A stretch of 64,000 nucleotides of DNA from Agrostemma githago (GCA_958450325.1 OY288244.1:33417424-33481423); one strand, 5' to 3'. Counted from the stretch's first letter, positions 9,635 through 22,812 are shown. Made by a program: numbers and translations. The notes: a model not told the origin generated them from the sequence alone.

Positions 9635-12600
9635 TATAATCCCCTAGAAAATCTAACGCAATACAGTGGCGGAAACACTGTAGAGTTGGGATTAAAACAC
9701 ACTGACAAACTATATCTTATTAAAAGAAATGCTAAGTCAATACAAAGGCCTCTTTTTACAAAAGAGCTAAAAGTAAAACCTCAGACGTTCTCTCAGCCAT
9801 ATTACATCATATGGAAAAATAATAGTATTACTATATCAAAATAATTAAAATTACAAAACATTAAAACGATATAATGAAATTAAGTTTTCAGCGTAACTTA
9901 AAGCATCTGCAAACCTGCAACTAAAAAGAATCAATCGATAATTATAATATTCAAAACTGGCGTTATGGAAATTCGATCAGTGTGCACAAGGCTAGACTTT
10001 CACTAGGAATAATAATGAAAACTAGCTTCGGAACTGTAGACTTAACTCATAACAGAATCCAGTCTCTAACTAAGGAACTCAACTATAACACGACTGCGTG
10101 CAGCGAGGTCCTGGTTTAAGTAGTGCATACCCCTCCTAGACAACAATTATGTCTAGTTCAATTGACAGCGACTAACACGATGCGATATCTAGCTTAAGGT
10201 CAAAACATACACTCTCCTGGGCGAAACTACGCCCAGTTCAACGACCAAATGTGCCCCAAATGGGCACACCAGCTTTATAGCTGATGGCAAAAACGTACAT
10301 CCTAGACTATATTACTCTAACCCCACACTTGAATTTATTCCATAACTCCAAAACAACCATTATCAATATTGAAAATAAATAATCATCGTAAATAATATGA
10401 AGATGAAAAGAATAAACAATTTATAGTAAAAGGGAAACTTTCTATAAATAGAAAATTACTAATTTTAGAAACTTACTTAAAATAGAAATATTGTTATAAA
10501 AAAAATAGGTAAGTCATTAAAATAGGTGAAATGTATAAAAATAGAATTTCTAATGAAATTAACATTTTATTATTATCGTCGTTATCGTAACTTTAATATT
10601 TTCTAAATTCTTTACTCAATATATAAACAAAATAATAAGTCAATATATAGTATTTTATAAATAATTAGGAAATCGAGTTAAAACTATACATTTTTAGAAA
10701 AGAGACGTTTTAAGAAAATGAGATCGAAATTAATTGAGTGAACGAGTTTTATAAATTAAACGGGATTTTATAAAGATTTCAAATTATTTTTGACAAATAC
10801 ATTTTATCAATAAGTAATACTGATTTTACAAAAAATAATCCATTGTCGACAAATGACAAATTATTAGGGAAAGTAATCTTGACTAAAAGAGGTATTTAAA
10901 ACAAAATCGACTATTTTCACATTTATTAATACAAGTCGTAAAATGAAATTAATTTATTGAACAAGTATAAAAGTCTTCATTATAATATAAAAATACGATT
11001 TTGAGTTAAAATTATAAATTAATAAAATATGAAGAAAACATGAAATCGTTATTATTTAGTTACTAGTGTTACGATAACCAACAAAATACTGTAACGATCA
11101 TAAATAATAAAATTACTAACGATTTCTGAAACGATATCGAAAACTTGTAAAATGTTCATAAGGTACATAATTTGAAATAATATTTTTAGCAAAATAATAC
11201 GTAGCTAAAAAGAGAAAGTCGAAGGTAAAGTATTTACTACCTACTACTACTCAAACATACGATATAAAATCGAGTAACGTCCTAAAGTTACCTTGAGTTG
11301 GCATCCGATCGATCCTATACGTGTACTGTCCTCGTCGGGTCCTCACGAATCTCCGAAAAAAAAGGGAACTGAGGCAGACAACGAAGTGATGAGTTGGAGG
11401 AACAATGCTGGACTCGAATAACAACAAGCTTTGACGGGCGAGAGAACGGGGAAGCAACAATCAGCAACAACGAACCAACCACGGAGCAGCAGTAAAGGCA
11501 TATGACAGCAGTGAACTGTGACAACAACACTAACATTAGAAACCGAACAGCAGTAGTCAATTGTTTTGCTGGCACAAACCACGAACATGATAGGCAATCC
11601 AGTTACCCGGAAACATAGAGGGAAGAAAGGATCAAAGCGAGGAAAACGAGGAACAAAGAAGAATGAAAGAAGGCATGAAGAGGAAAGCAAAACGGACGGC
11701 AAAAAAATGATGGACAACAACGACAAGTTAACGGTACGACAACAACAAGTGAGAATCTCAACAGGAGGAAGAAGATCGACAAAAGAGAACGAGAACAAGG
11801 AAGACGAAGGAAGAGAAGGAAAGTTGCAGATTAACAGCAGCAGCAATAGACAACAACAACAACAACAACAACATACAGCAATAAAAGGAGGAGAAGAAAA
11901 GGAAGAGGAAGAAGAAGAAAACAGTAACAGTTGAAACATAACAACAACGACATCAGCAACGTGAAATGACAGCCACAGAAAAAATGCAGCGGCAGCACCA
12001 AAACCAAGCAACAACTAGCAGCGAGGAACAAGAAGAATAAGAAGGAGAAAAGGAAAAGAACGAGATGAACAAGACAGCAACGGCAACGGACCAACCGACG
12101 CATCAGCAGCAATACGTGTAGCAAAAGCAGTGACAAAATGAAGCAAATCGCAGGACAAAACGAGAAAAAAAAACGAAACCAGCTGAAACATCAACGAGAC
12201 AGCAACATACCAATGACAGCAGCAGCAACATCGGCGGAAATGCTTGGCCGGAGTTGACACAACGCAAGGGAATGAAGAGTGGGCTGAAGCGGATTGATGA
12301 AGAGGGTGGATGAAGAAGACATGAACAGAGATGGAGCGGAGAGAGAGCAAGGGGAAAACATAGAAGATGATAGGAAGATGGTTATGAACGATGCGGTGAA
12401 CAGGGGAGAAGACACCAAAATAATGGGATGAATGAGAATAATGAGGGGGGTGCATCAAGCGATTCAAACAAAGAGAGAATGCGGAAAGAACGTGCATAAG
12501 ACAAAAAAGAAAAGGGGGATGCGAGTAATTAAGTGGGGCTGAATACATTAAATTAGGGGAGTCAATGTACGTAAATATAAGTGGAATTGAATATAAAAAC

Positions 12601-13190
12601 AAGCCTAAGAGGGATGAATGAGCTTGGATTAAAGCGGATCGAAAACCGTAACAAAAAGTTGACTGCCCATGAATGGAATTTAGAACGAGTTAATACAACT
12701 AATAAATAATCGGGCCGTCAAAGAAAATGAGTAATTAAAGTATTCGAGACGAAAACGAAGTTGATAGTAATAAATAATTAAACGATGAAAATATATTTCC
12801 CGATAAATAATAAATTTACGATAAAGGGAATTAAATTGATTTCTCAAGGGAAGGGAATAAATATTTTGACGAAACTTAAAATAAATGAGTTTCGAGCCGA
12901 AAAATAGAAATTCGAGCTTAAATTTGAATAAATAAAAGAATTTAGAATTTAAATCTTCGAAATAGACTTTCGATAAGATTTAAACTAAATGTATAAAATG
13001 AATCGAAACAGAAATAAAAATATGTTTTAAATATAAGAAGAGTTTCCGAGTCAAATAGAATTTTAGGAGTTTGAAATGATTAATAAATAAATTCGTTTTA
13101 TAAAAATTTTAAGAATTACTAGTTAAATCGTAAAATAAAATACGAACGTAATTTTAATTTGATTTAATTTATAAAATCAGGGGTGTTAAA
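9635..13190 (-). repeat. LARD-A1 3' LTR
   Basis: 3,556 bp, lacking about 150 bp near 9775 that is present in the other LTR. Bases ~11340-12500 are strongly purine-rich on the plus strand, producing long chance frames on both strands and a CAA run near 11850-11875. It ends TGTTAAA where the partner has TGTTACA. Confidence 0.88.
10136..10282 (-). other. Hairpin cluster in LARD LTR
   Basis: Four inverted repeats occur in a row: 10136-10156 (stem CTAGACA), 10217-10236 (stem CTGGGCG), 10251-10267 (stem GTGCCC) and 10271-10282 (AGCT/AGCT). Equivalents lie at the same place in the other LARD-type LTRs with different stem sequences; see findings. Confidence 0.7.
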
Positions 13191-13202
13191 ATCTTCCCCA
13201 CT
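13191..13202 (-). promoter_or_regulatory. LARD-A1 polypurine tract
   Basis: The minus strand reads AGTGGGGAAGAT immediately before the 3' LTR. The same tract is present at the matching position in the other two LARD-like elements. Confidence 0.75.
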
Positions 13203-15935
13203 AAAAAGAAGTTTTGTCCTCGAAACTAACAAAAACATAATAATAGATTGGAAAACAAGGTTATATCACTTGAACAAAAGAAGAATGCTTAACTCGCATC
13301 ACAATCTCGGTTTAAAATTTTTACAACTTCAAACGTGATATCAAATCGAAATTGAAGACAAAATTTATTTCAAGATAAGTTGGGCTCAGTTCCCAAAGTT
13401 TAAAATCATTTAAGTTAATAAAATTGCGAGTCATAATTATTGATAAATTAATGACGATAAATAATATTTGTAAACGAACTCGAGGAGGAAGAGTACCCAA
13501 ATATTTTCAAAACAACTGTTAAACATTTTAATTAAGAAATCCGACATTATTGTTTTAAGTTCAAACAAAAATTTGAGAAATCAAATTTGTAGTTAGTAAA
13601 AAAAATCGAACCAGTCGTCGAACATTTTCATTAACAAATTTAAAGTCTACCGGCAATAAGACAAAAATTTAGACATACGAAATCTTTCGAAAATTTTAAA
13701 TCGTTTTATATAACAATCTTATAGAAATTAAAATTTTAGCGATTATGAAAGTTTTCGTAAAATTCAAACGCTCGAACATAGAAATTTGAAACAATTTCGA
13801 AATACTTTAAAATAAATTAGTTAGACCCTTTGAAACGGAACTAAAAATAAAACAAAAACGAAATACAATTTATAACTCAAAATGTTATAATTTCATGAAA
13901 AATCAAAATTTTTAAATTAGTCAAAGTTCTCATAGCATAATTTCGGGGAAATGATAAACGGATAAATATAGTCGAAGTCAACGACAAATCGAAACAAACG
14001 TTTTCAAACCCGAAAAAGAAGTCGGAGGGATTGGCCGAAGAAGAAGTAGCATAATTTAAGAAAAGCTAAGGGGAGGAACGAAATTGAGAGGCAAATAGAG
14101 CTCTTAAGGATGGAAGAATAAATAAACCATCTCGAGATTCCCGGTACGACTCCCACAACACAGGTTCCTAATTTCCATCAAATACGTCAAGTCCAACATT
14201 AGGCGCTAGGTGGTACTACTCAGTCACAATCTCCAAATATGTCTTACGTGATCCTCCAATCGTTCAAACGACACGATGCAAATTCACAATTGTTTTACAA
14301 TCTAATCTCATCAGTTAAAATTCCAACGGTCAGCAGACAAACCCAAACTCTTGATTGATAAGGCTCCTAAATTCGAAGGTAACAAGGTTTGAACTCAAGG
14401 TATTCTCCAATTTTTTCGAGTAAGCAACGCTAAACAAGGTCCACTAAATTAACAACGCTCGGCCACGAAATCCTCAAAAATGATCATTAACATATTTATA
14501 ATGTCACAAGTACAGCAGTTGGGAAAGAACAATAAATCCTCAAACGCGCTTAAACCTATAGGTAATGGCGCAAACACTCACATCTTCAAACACGTCACTC
14601 AACTAAGGTTTCTGAGAAGTCCATCAAATGCCTAATTACAACAACAAGGCAACCAAGATATGTTTAATGACCCAACGAAGTCACACTGGTCAAAGATTTT
14701 AACCTGAAAGTCCTAATAAGATGATCTATATCATAGTATTCCTCAAAACAACACAATAAGCCCAAATTATGACTGTGCGGGATAGTTCTTTTCTTCAAAG
14801 TCAAGAATAATTCATCCAAGTTCAGATAACTCAACTCCAAAGTTCATAGGTTACAACCTTACACATCAACGATCTAATCCTCAAGAAACAAAGGCAATCT
14901 ATGTCAGCCAAAATCACTCACGATAATGATGAAAAACCTTTAATGGTACCACAACTCTCAGGCTAACACCTTAAACAATACTCTATGATCCCAAATATTC
15001 GCGATGCATCCATCAAATAAGCATTAGATAAGAATCCCCAATATACTATTATCAGTTACACTTAGTTCGATTCTAGGTTAGGCACTAGGTATTCATCAAA
15101 TATGACACACTCTTACTACTCCAAAATATATTCGACTCTAAGTATTCCAAAATAATCAAAGTAACCTATAACCAAAAGTTCGGTGACCAAAGTATCAACC
15201 TAACTCCATTAATCAACTGATAACATTCAACTCAATCCTCAAAAATTCTTACTTGCTTAGAAAATAAGGTACAACCCACAATCCTCAAACCAGGTAACAA
15301 GGGTTTACTAAAGCTCAAATATCTATAACTTTTCACGGGGTCCACTAAAACAGATTTCGGTCTAACCAAAGAATCTCAAGAGGAAAGATGGTAAAGTAGA
15401 AGAATCGGACAAGGATTCACCAAGAGAATGAAGATGAGAATTTAAGAGAAGAATTAGAAAAGGCAGAAGCAGAAAGAAAAGAATCAAATATTCAAGATAA
15501 TAAAGACCTAAAACGAGAAGGGAAAGTTCGGACCTCTAAGGTTCGTCTTGGGTCGCTCCATCTGGATCTACTGCAACATCATAAAACAGGAATCTACTCT
15601 TCATCATCTAAACTGTAGGTTGAGCAAACTAAATCTGGGCTAAGAGGTCACCATCGACATCTTTCTTGGAGAACCAAGTTGTCCACTCGAGTCCACAGGC
15701 GTTGAGAGTTCAAAGCAGGTCTTGTCTAGATCTGGAGCAGCATCATACCAATATCTTCTTCTAGACAAAAGAAACAAATATCCAATCCTAATCACTGAGT
15801 TACAAAAACATGTAAGTCTAACACCTAAGTTCTTATTTTGGTTTCTACTCATCTCTCACTAATATTCTTTTTAATGTTCAAATCATTTACGAGTATTTTT
15901 CCTAGAATCAGGTGTAAGCGTCGGGAGCAACAATA
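13203..15935 (-). other. LARD-A1 internal region, conserved but non-coding
   Basis: No reading frame resembles gag or pol. The block aligns by eye with 33033-35755 (LARD-A2) and with 61414-64000 (LARD-B), in matching orientation relative to their LTRs. A 70-codon frame near the primer site (15852 to 15640, MSRNQNKNL...) is not kept open in LARD-A2, so I treat it as a relic or chance. Confidence 0.75.
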
Positions 15936-15946
15936 CTCTGATACCA
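15936..15946 (-). promoter_or_regulatory. LARD-A1 primer binding site
   Basis: The minus strand reads TGGTATCAGAG two bases after the LTR end. This matches the 3' end of plant initiator Met-tRNA, the usual primer of Ty3/gypsy and copia elements. Confidence 0.85.
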
Positions 15947-15948
15947 AC

Positions 15949-18900
15949 TGTAATCCCCTAGAAAATCTAACGCAATACAGTGGCGGAAACACTGTAGAGT
16001 TGGGATTAAAACACACTGACAAACTATATCTTATTAAAAGAAATGGTAAGTCAATACAAAGGCCTCTTTTTACAAAAGGGCTAAAAGTAAAATCTCCAAA
16101 CGGGTTTATACAAATCCATAAATAAACATGAATGAAGGAAGAGTATGATCCACGCTACTCGCTAGCTCACACCCAAAACCCAGCAGCAAATACTTGTCAT
16201 GTTATAAACATAACAGCCACGTCAGTGGAGAGTAACTCGGACGTTCTCCCAGCCATATTACATCATATGGAAAAATAATAGTATTACTATATCAAAATAA
16301 TTAAAATTACAAAACATTAAAACGATATAATAAAAATAAGTTTTCAGCATAACTTAAAGCATTTGCAAACCTGCAAGTCAAAAAAATCAATCGATAATTA
16401 TAATATTCAAAACTAGCGTTATGAAAATTCGATCAGTGTGCACAAGGCTAGACTTTCACTAGGAATAATAATGGAAACTAGCTTCGAGAACTGTAGACTT
16501 AACTCATAACAGAATCCAGTCTCTAACTAGGCAACTCAACTATAACAGGACTGTGTGCAGCGAGGTCCTAGTTTAAGTAGTGCATACACCTCCTAGACAA
16601 CAATTATGTCTAGTTCAACTGACGGCGACTAACACGATGCGATATCTAGCTTAAGGTCAAAACATACACTCTCCTGGGCGAAACTACGCCCAGTTCAACG
16701 ACCAAATATGCCCCAAGTGGGCAAACCGGCTTTATAGCTGATGGCAAAAACGTACATCCCAGACTATATAACTCTAACCCCACACTTGAATTTATTCCAT
16801 AACTCCAAAACAACCATTATCGATATTGAAAATAAATAATCATCGTAAATAATATGAAGATAAAAAGAATAAACAATTTATAGTAAAAGGGAAACTTTCT
16901 ATAAATAGAAAATTACTAATTTTAGAAACTTACTTAAAATAGAAATATTGTTATAAAAAAATACGTAAGTCATTAAAATAGTTGAAATGTATAAAAATAG
17001 AATTTCTAATGAAATTAACATTTTATTATTATCGTCGTTATCGTAAGTTTAATATATTTCAAAATTCGTTACTCAAAATATAAACAAAATAATAAGTCAA
17101 TATATAGTATTTTATAAATAATTAGGAAATCGAGTTAAAACTATACATTTTCAGAAAAGAGACGTTTTAAGAAAATGAGATCAAAATTAATTGAGTTAAC
17201 GAGTTTTATAAATTAAACGAGATTTTATAAAGATTTCAAATTATTTTTAACAAATACATTTTATCGATAAGTAATACTGATTTTACTAAAAATAATCTAT
17301 CGTAGACAAATGAGAAATTATTAGGGAAAATAGTCTTGACTAAAAGAGGTATTTAAAACAAAATCGACTATTTTCACATTTATTAATACAAGTCGTAAAA
17401 TGAAATTAATTTATTGAACAAGTATAAACGTCTTCATTATAATATAAAAATACGATTTTGAGTTAAAATTATAAATTAATGAAATATGAAGAAAACATGA
17501 AATCGTTATTATTTAGTTACTAGTGTTACGATAACCAACAAAATACTATAACGATCATAAATAATAAAATTACTAACGATTTCTGAAACGATATCGAAAA
17601 CTTGTAAAATGTTCATAAGGTACATAATTTGAAATAATATTTTGAGGAAAATAATACGTAGCTAAAAAGAGAAAGCCGAAGGTAAAGTATTTACTACCTA
17701 CTACTACTCAAACATACGATATAAAATCGAGTAACGTCCTAAAGTTACCTTGAGTCGGCATCCGATCGATCCTATGTGTACTATCCTCGTCGGGTCCTCA
17801 CGAATCTCCGGAAAAAAAGGGAACAGACGCAGAGAACGAAGTGATGAGTTGGAGGAACGATGCTAGACTCGAATAACAACAAGCTTTGACGGACGAGAGA
17901 ACGGGGAAGCAACAATCAGCAACAACGAACCAACCACGGAGCAGCAGCAAAGGCATAAGACATCAGCGAACGGTGACAACAACACTAACATTAGAAACCG
18001 AATAGCAGCAGTCAATTGTTTTGCTGGCACAAACCACGAACATGATAGGCAATCGAGTTACCCGGAAACATAGAGGGAAGAAAGGATCAAAGCGAGGAAA
18101 ACGAGGAACAAAGAAGAATGAAAGAAGGCACGAAGAGGAAAGCAAAACGGACGGCAACAAAATGATGGACAACGACAAATTAACGGGACAACAACAACAA
18201 GTGGGAATCTCAACAGGAGGAAGAAGATCGACAAAAGAGAACGAAAACAAGGAAGACGAAGGAAGAGAAGGAAGGTTGCAGATTAACAGCAGCAGCAGGG
18301 CCGTCAAATGATTTTATGTGGCCCGGTTCAAATTTCAAGATGAGGCCCAACTTTTTTTAGAGAAACATTACGTATAAAATAAAATAGAAAATTATTTATC
18401 TTTATGTTATACCGAAAATATTTTTGTCAGTGGACCGTCCTTACAAAATAAAATCACCTAGTCACGAATTTACGGGCCACACGGCTTGAACCGGAAAACT
18501 GTTATGATGGTCGGTTCGTCGAAAAATGATGAATCGGGCAAGCAATTAAGAAAATAATTACGGCAGTCAGACGTCTCTTCACACTATAATCTTCAATCAT
18601 GACAATCAAGCATCAAAATTCGTATCAAAAGGCAAAAGAATATATTCAATTAATTAAATGAAATCCTAATATTTATAAAAAAAAATTAATTAAATTTTAG
18701 GATGAAAAATCTAAACCAAACGAAATGAGAAATGCAGAACTACTATGGATATCAGTTGCTTCTTGCCTTCTCGCCTTTTTTTGTTATTAACTAATTATTT
18801 TAATTATTATTCAGCATTCATACTATTCACTACCCAGAATTGTTAATCTATCTTAAAAAATCAAAACACCTAAAGAAACCCAAAAAAACCAGAATCAAAA

Positions 18901-20728
18901 TTGATGAAAAAAATGAACAATCAAATATAAATATATACTATATAAACTCACTTTGGATGATTGAAGATATGAATAACTAGAACTGAAAAAAGGGCTTAGG
19001 GATTTCAGAATTTATAGTAGTTGATCTGATTGGTACGGACTACATAATAAACTAACGTTAAAAAATCAAAAATTGAAAAGTTGCTATTTGCCATTGATTG
19101 ATGATACAAATTTCGAAACTTTTCATTCATTGAAAGATATCCATTTTTCTTGATGGTTGTAGAAGACTAGAAGCCGTATTGAATACTGCCGTAGAAGAGT
19201 TGTTCATTCAAGAATCAAGATGAGCGTGTTTTTCAGTTTGTTGGTCTTCTGATTTTCTTATTTCTATTGTTTTAATTCTTTTTTTGAAGTTGGACGGACC
19301 CAACTACTTTGAGGCCCCCAACTTTTTGGGCCCATGTGTTGGACACCTTCTCAACTTGTGGACTGACGGACCTGAGCAGCAGCAATAGACAACAACAGCA
19401 GCAACGTACATCAGTAAAAGGAGGAGGAGGAGGAGAAAAGGAAGAGGAAGAAGAAGAAAACAGCAGCAGTAGAAACACAACAACAACGACATCAGCAACG
19501 TGAAATGACAACAGCAGAAAAAATGCATCGGCCGCATCAAAACCAAGCAACAACTAGCAGCGAGGAACAAGAAGAATAAGAACGAGAAAAGGAAAAGAAC
19601 GAGATGAACAAGACGTGACAGCAGCGGAAAAACCGACGCATCAGCAGCAATACGTGCAGCAAAAGCAGTGGCAAAACGAAGCAAAACGCAGGACAAAACG
19701 AGAACAAAACGAAACCAGCAGAAAAAACAATGAGACAGCAACATACCACTGACAACAGCAGTAACATCGGCGGAAATGCTTGGCCGGAGTTGACACAACG
19801 CAGGGGAAAGAAGAGTGGGCTGAAGCAGATGGATGAAGAGGGTGGATGAAGAAGACATGAACAGAGATGGAGCGGAGAGGGAGCAAGGGGAAAACACAGA
19901 AGATGATAGGAAGATGGTGATGAACGATGCGGTGGACAGGGGAGAAGACACCAAAATAATGGGATGAATGAGAATAATAAGAGGGGGGTGCATCAACCGG
20001 TGCAAACAAAGAGAGAATGGGGAAAGAGCGTGCATAAGACAAAATGAAAAAGGGGATGCGAGTAATTAAGTGGGGCAGAATACGTTAAATGAGGGGAGTC
20101 AATGTACGTAAATACAAGTGGAATTGAACATAAAAACAAGCCTAAGAGGGATGAATGAGCTCGAATTAAAGCGGATCGAAAATCGTAACGATAAGTTGAC
20201 TGACCACGAATCGAATTAAGAACGAGTTAATAAAACTAATAAATAATCGGGCCGTCAAAGAAAATGAGTAATTAAAGTATTCGAGACGAAAACGAAGTTG
20301 ATAGTAATAATTAATTAGACGATGAAAATATATTTCCCGATAAATAATAAATTTTCGATAAAGTAAATTAAATTGATTTCTCGAGGGAAGGGAATAAATA
20401 TCTTGACAAAACTTAAAATAAATGAGCTTCGAGCCGAAAAATAGAAATTCGAGCTTAAATTTGAATAAATAAAAAAATTTAGAACTTAAATCGTCGAAAT
20501 AGACTTTCGATAAGAATTAAATTAAATGTATAAAATGAATCGAAATAGAATAGAAATATGTTTTAAATATAAGAAGAGTTTCCGAGTCAAATAGAATTTT
20601 AGGAGTTTGAAATGATTAATAAATAAATTCGTTTTATAAAAATTTTAAGAATTACGAGTTAAACCGTAAAAATAAAAATACGAACATAATTTTAATTTGA
20701 TTTAATTTATAAAATCAGGGCTGTTACA
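15949..20728 (-). repeat. LARD-A1 5' LTR, interrupted by a hAT element
   Basis: About 3.69 kb after removing the hAT insertion 18296-19374. It starts TGTAATCCCCTAG and ends GGCTGTTACA. The hairpin cluster lies at 16593-16723. The purine-rich stretch flanks the hAT insertion at ~17810-18295 and 19383-20090. Confidence 0.88.
18296..19374. mobile_element. hAT-1: non-autonomous hAT-type DNA transposon
   Basis: Its ends are CAGGGCCGTCA and TGACGGACCTG, near-perfect inverted repeats. It is flanked by the 8-bp duplication AGCAGCAG (18288-18295 and 19375-19382), the duplication size of hAT elements. The empty site is visible in the partner LTR at 11829-11848 (AACAGCAGCAGCAATAG). Its 1,079 bp hold no transposase frame. 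GGCCC-rich subterminal repeats recur at both ends. Confidence 0.88.
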
Positions 20729-20733
20729 GAAAA

Positions 20734-21111
20734 TATACCAGCTCCTTTAAGTTGGTCAAACAAATCATCTATCCTCGGGAGCGGATAACGGTTCTTAATG
20801 GCTACCTTATTTAATTCTCTATAGTCAATACAGAGTCTCATACTACCATCTTTCTTCTTAACAAAAAGCACAGGTGCTCCCCAAGGTGATGTGCTTGGTC
20901 TAATGAATCCATTTTCCAAAATTTCTTCCAATTGCTTTTTCAATTCCTGAAGTTCCATAGAAGCCATCCTATAAGGTAATTTAGAGATTGTTGTTGTTCC
21001 TGGTGCGAGATCAATACTAAATTCCACGTCTCTCAAGGGTGGTATTCCAGGTAAATCCTCAGGAAACACATCCGGAAATTCTCTCACGATAGGTATGTCA
21101 CTAATTTCCAT
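20734..21111 (-). pseudogene. Tekay reverse transcriptase N-terminal half
   Basis: The frame from 21111 reads VREFPDVFPEDLPGIPP, then SPWGAPVLFVKKKDGSMRLC, IDYRELNKVAIKNRYPLPRI and DDLFDQLKGAGIFS. These are the conserved opening motifs of Ty3/gypsy reverse transcriptase. It is cut in the GIFSKIDLRSGY motif by LARD-A1 and continues at 9629. The Met at 21111 is internal to the polyprotein, not a real start. A frame break separates it from the protease frame ending at 21154. Confidence 0.9.
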
Positions 21112-21153
21112 CTTGTCCTCATTCTTACTGATGTTACGAAGGTAAACTTGACA

Positions 21154-21702
21154 TCATTTTTGATACAAACTCATTAGTTTCATTGTTGATACTAGTTTGG
21201 TCTTTTGATTCGATCTTAAGCTTCTATAGGATACCCGATCTCCAAGTGGGCTCCTCAAAGTTATTTTCTGATCCCTACACTCAAATTGGGCATGATACTT
21301 ACCTAACCGATCCATCCCAAGAATGACATCAAAATTAGGGAGGTTAAAACTTATCAAGTTAACTAAGAAGGTAGACTCCAAAATGATAATTGGCACATCC
21401 TCAAATAATACGTTACAACTCACAACTTGACCGTTAGGTAAAGATATTGATGCATCCACACTCACAGGGTTGGATAAGTTCGCTCGGGTGACAAAAGAGG
21501 GTGATACATGGGATAAATATGCCCCCGTGTCGAATAACACGCGTGCCAAACATGAGTTAATTGAAAACATACCAGAGACAACATCAACATCCTCAAACTC
21601 CTCTGCGTCCATCTCTGTCAAGGCATAGACCTTTCCCTGAATACTTGCATAAGGCGGTCCTTCATTTGTGTTAGTTCCTGGTTTCTTTGGACATTGAAAT
21701 GA
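21154..21702 (-). pseudogene. Tekay aspartic protease
   Basis: This is the retroviral-type aspartic protease that cleaves the polyprotein. The active-site motif is VLFDTGAYLSHVS, with the DTG catalytic triad, about 28 residues after Met 21621. ILGMDRLGKY follows near the middle, as in plant gypsy proteases. Upstream to 21702 the frame continues in from gag through the second zinc knuckle. It ends at a stop at 21154. The domain itself looks intact. Confidence 0.85.
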
Positions 21703-22653
21703 CTAGTGTCCTTCCACTTTACAGTAGAAGCATGTGATAGGTTGGCCATTACATTGTTTGTTAGGGTGAGCTGGACGTTTACACAGAAAACAAGTGGCAG
21801 TATCCTTTGCTTGCGATTGTTTTGTAAAAGAGGTATTGTTGGTTTGGTTAGTATTCTGGTAGTTAGGTTTCTGGTAATAGTTCTTATACACTGGTTTCCT
21901 AAAATTGTTCTGGTTAGAATTATTTCTATTGAAAAAGGGTTTCTGAATGAAACTGGACGGTGATACAGTTGGAATAATGGGTTTCTTCTTTTTCTTATCG
22001 GCTTGGATCACATTGTTCACAATTAAGGCTTTCTCATAAGCTTTCTGAAAAGTATCAAAGTCAAGTCCCGACATAATTTTTCCCAACTCGGTTTCCATAC
22101 CTCGAACATATTGGGCAATTCTAGAGGGTTCATCCGGTACTAGTCTCTTAGCAAATTTAGACAACTCCTCATACTTCTTAGTATAATCATGTAAGGTCAT
22201 ATACCCCATTTCTAACTGGTTAAACTCCTGCTCCTTCTGCCATCTCATTGCAGCAGGGTAAAACATATCCTCAATTCTTCCCCTAAAGTCTTTCCAATCA
22301 GCTCTGGGTGTGGCTATATGTCCTTCCTTAGCAATCCTCCACCAACTATTGGCTTCTTCTTTCAAAAAGTAGGTTGCTACCTCTACCATTTCCTCAACAG
22401 GTGTGTGGCTAAGTTTCAAAAGTTTTTCCATCTCTTCTAACCATTCGAGTAGGTCTGTAGGGTTGTCTGATCCAGAACAGGTAGAAGGTCAGTGTTTAGA
22501 AAATTTTTCAAAAGCTGACTGATAGTTATGATTAGGGTTCTGATGGTTATCATTTATAGCTTGGGTTGCGGCTAACTGACTTGCCATCCCAGTGATAACG
22601 TTTTCAAAGTGTTGACGTCTTGCTTCTTCTGGATTGTTCTCGTTTCTCGTCAT
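21703..22653 (-). pseudogene. Tekay gag: capsid and two zinc knuckles
   Basis: The ATG at 22653 opens a frame that meets a TGA after 54 codons (22489-22491). It then continues through the capsid domain (LLEWLEEMEKLLKLSHTPVE, SWWRIAKEG, DWKDFRGRIEDMFYP, EFNQLEMGYMTLHDYTKKYE), typical of plant gypsy Retrotrans_gag. A Lys- and Asn-rich linker leads to two CCHC knuckles: CFLCKRPAHPNKQC and CFYCKVEGH followed by a TAG (21703-21705), then SFQC. Gag packages the RNA in the cytoplasmic particle. Two stops make this copy non-functional. ORF-B ends 160 bp upstream on the same strand. Confidence 0.9.
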
Positions 22654-22812
22654 CTGTGATTTTTGTTAATGTGCAAAGGTTACAAAAATCAAGGATTACA
22701 CACAATGCTATTTAGTTAGGTACTAAATTATATATATAACATATTTCAGAAAGTGTTACAACATATTACAAAAGTAGTTTACATCCTTTATTCATATGAT
22801 TACGGGATAATA

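Larger units (their letters stand above)
9635..20728 (-). mobile_element. LARD-A1: non-coding LTR retrotransposon in the Tekay RT gene
   Basis: Two long terminal repeats (9635-13190 and 15949-20728) enclose a 2.76-kb internal region without coding capacity. The 5-bp TSD GAAAA is at 9630-9634 and 20729-20733. An initiator-Met-type primer site adjoins the upstream LTR and a polypurine tract adjoins the other, giving minus-strand orientation. Long LTRs around a conserved non-coding core match the published LARD class (large retrotransposon derivatives), which use proteins from other elements. The left LTR starts TATAAT instead of TGTAAT, a mutation of the terminal TG. Confidence 0.9.

Noticed and set aside
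11251..12602. Long frames on both strands, including a Lys/Glu/Gln-rich plus-strand frame
   Set aside because: Same cause, on the reverse strand of LARD-A1's LTR. The Gln run is a CAA microsatellite.
15640..15852. Small protein next to the LARD-A1 primer site
   Set aside because: The same position in LARD-A2 has a different start context and early stops, so there is no sign of coding constraint.
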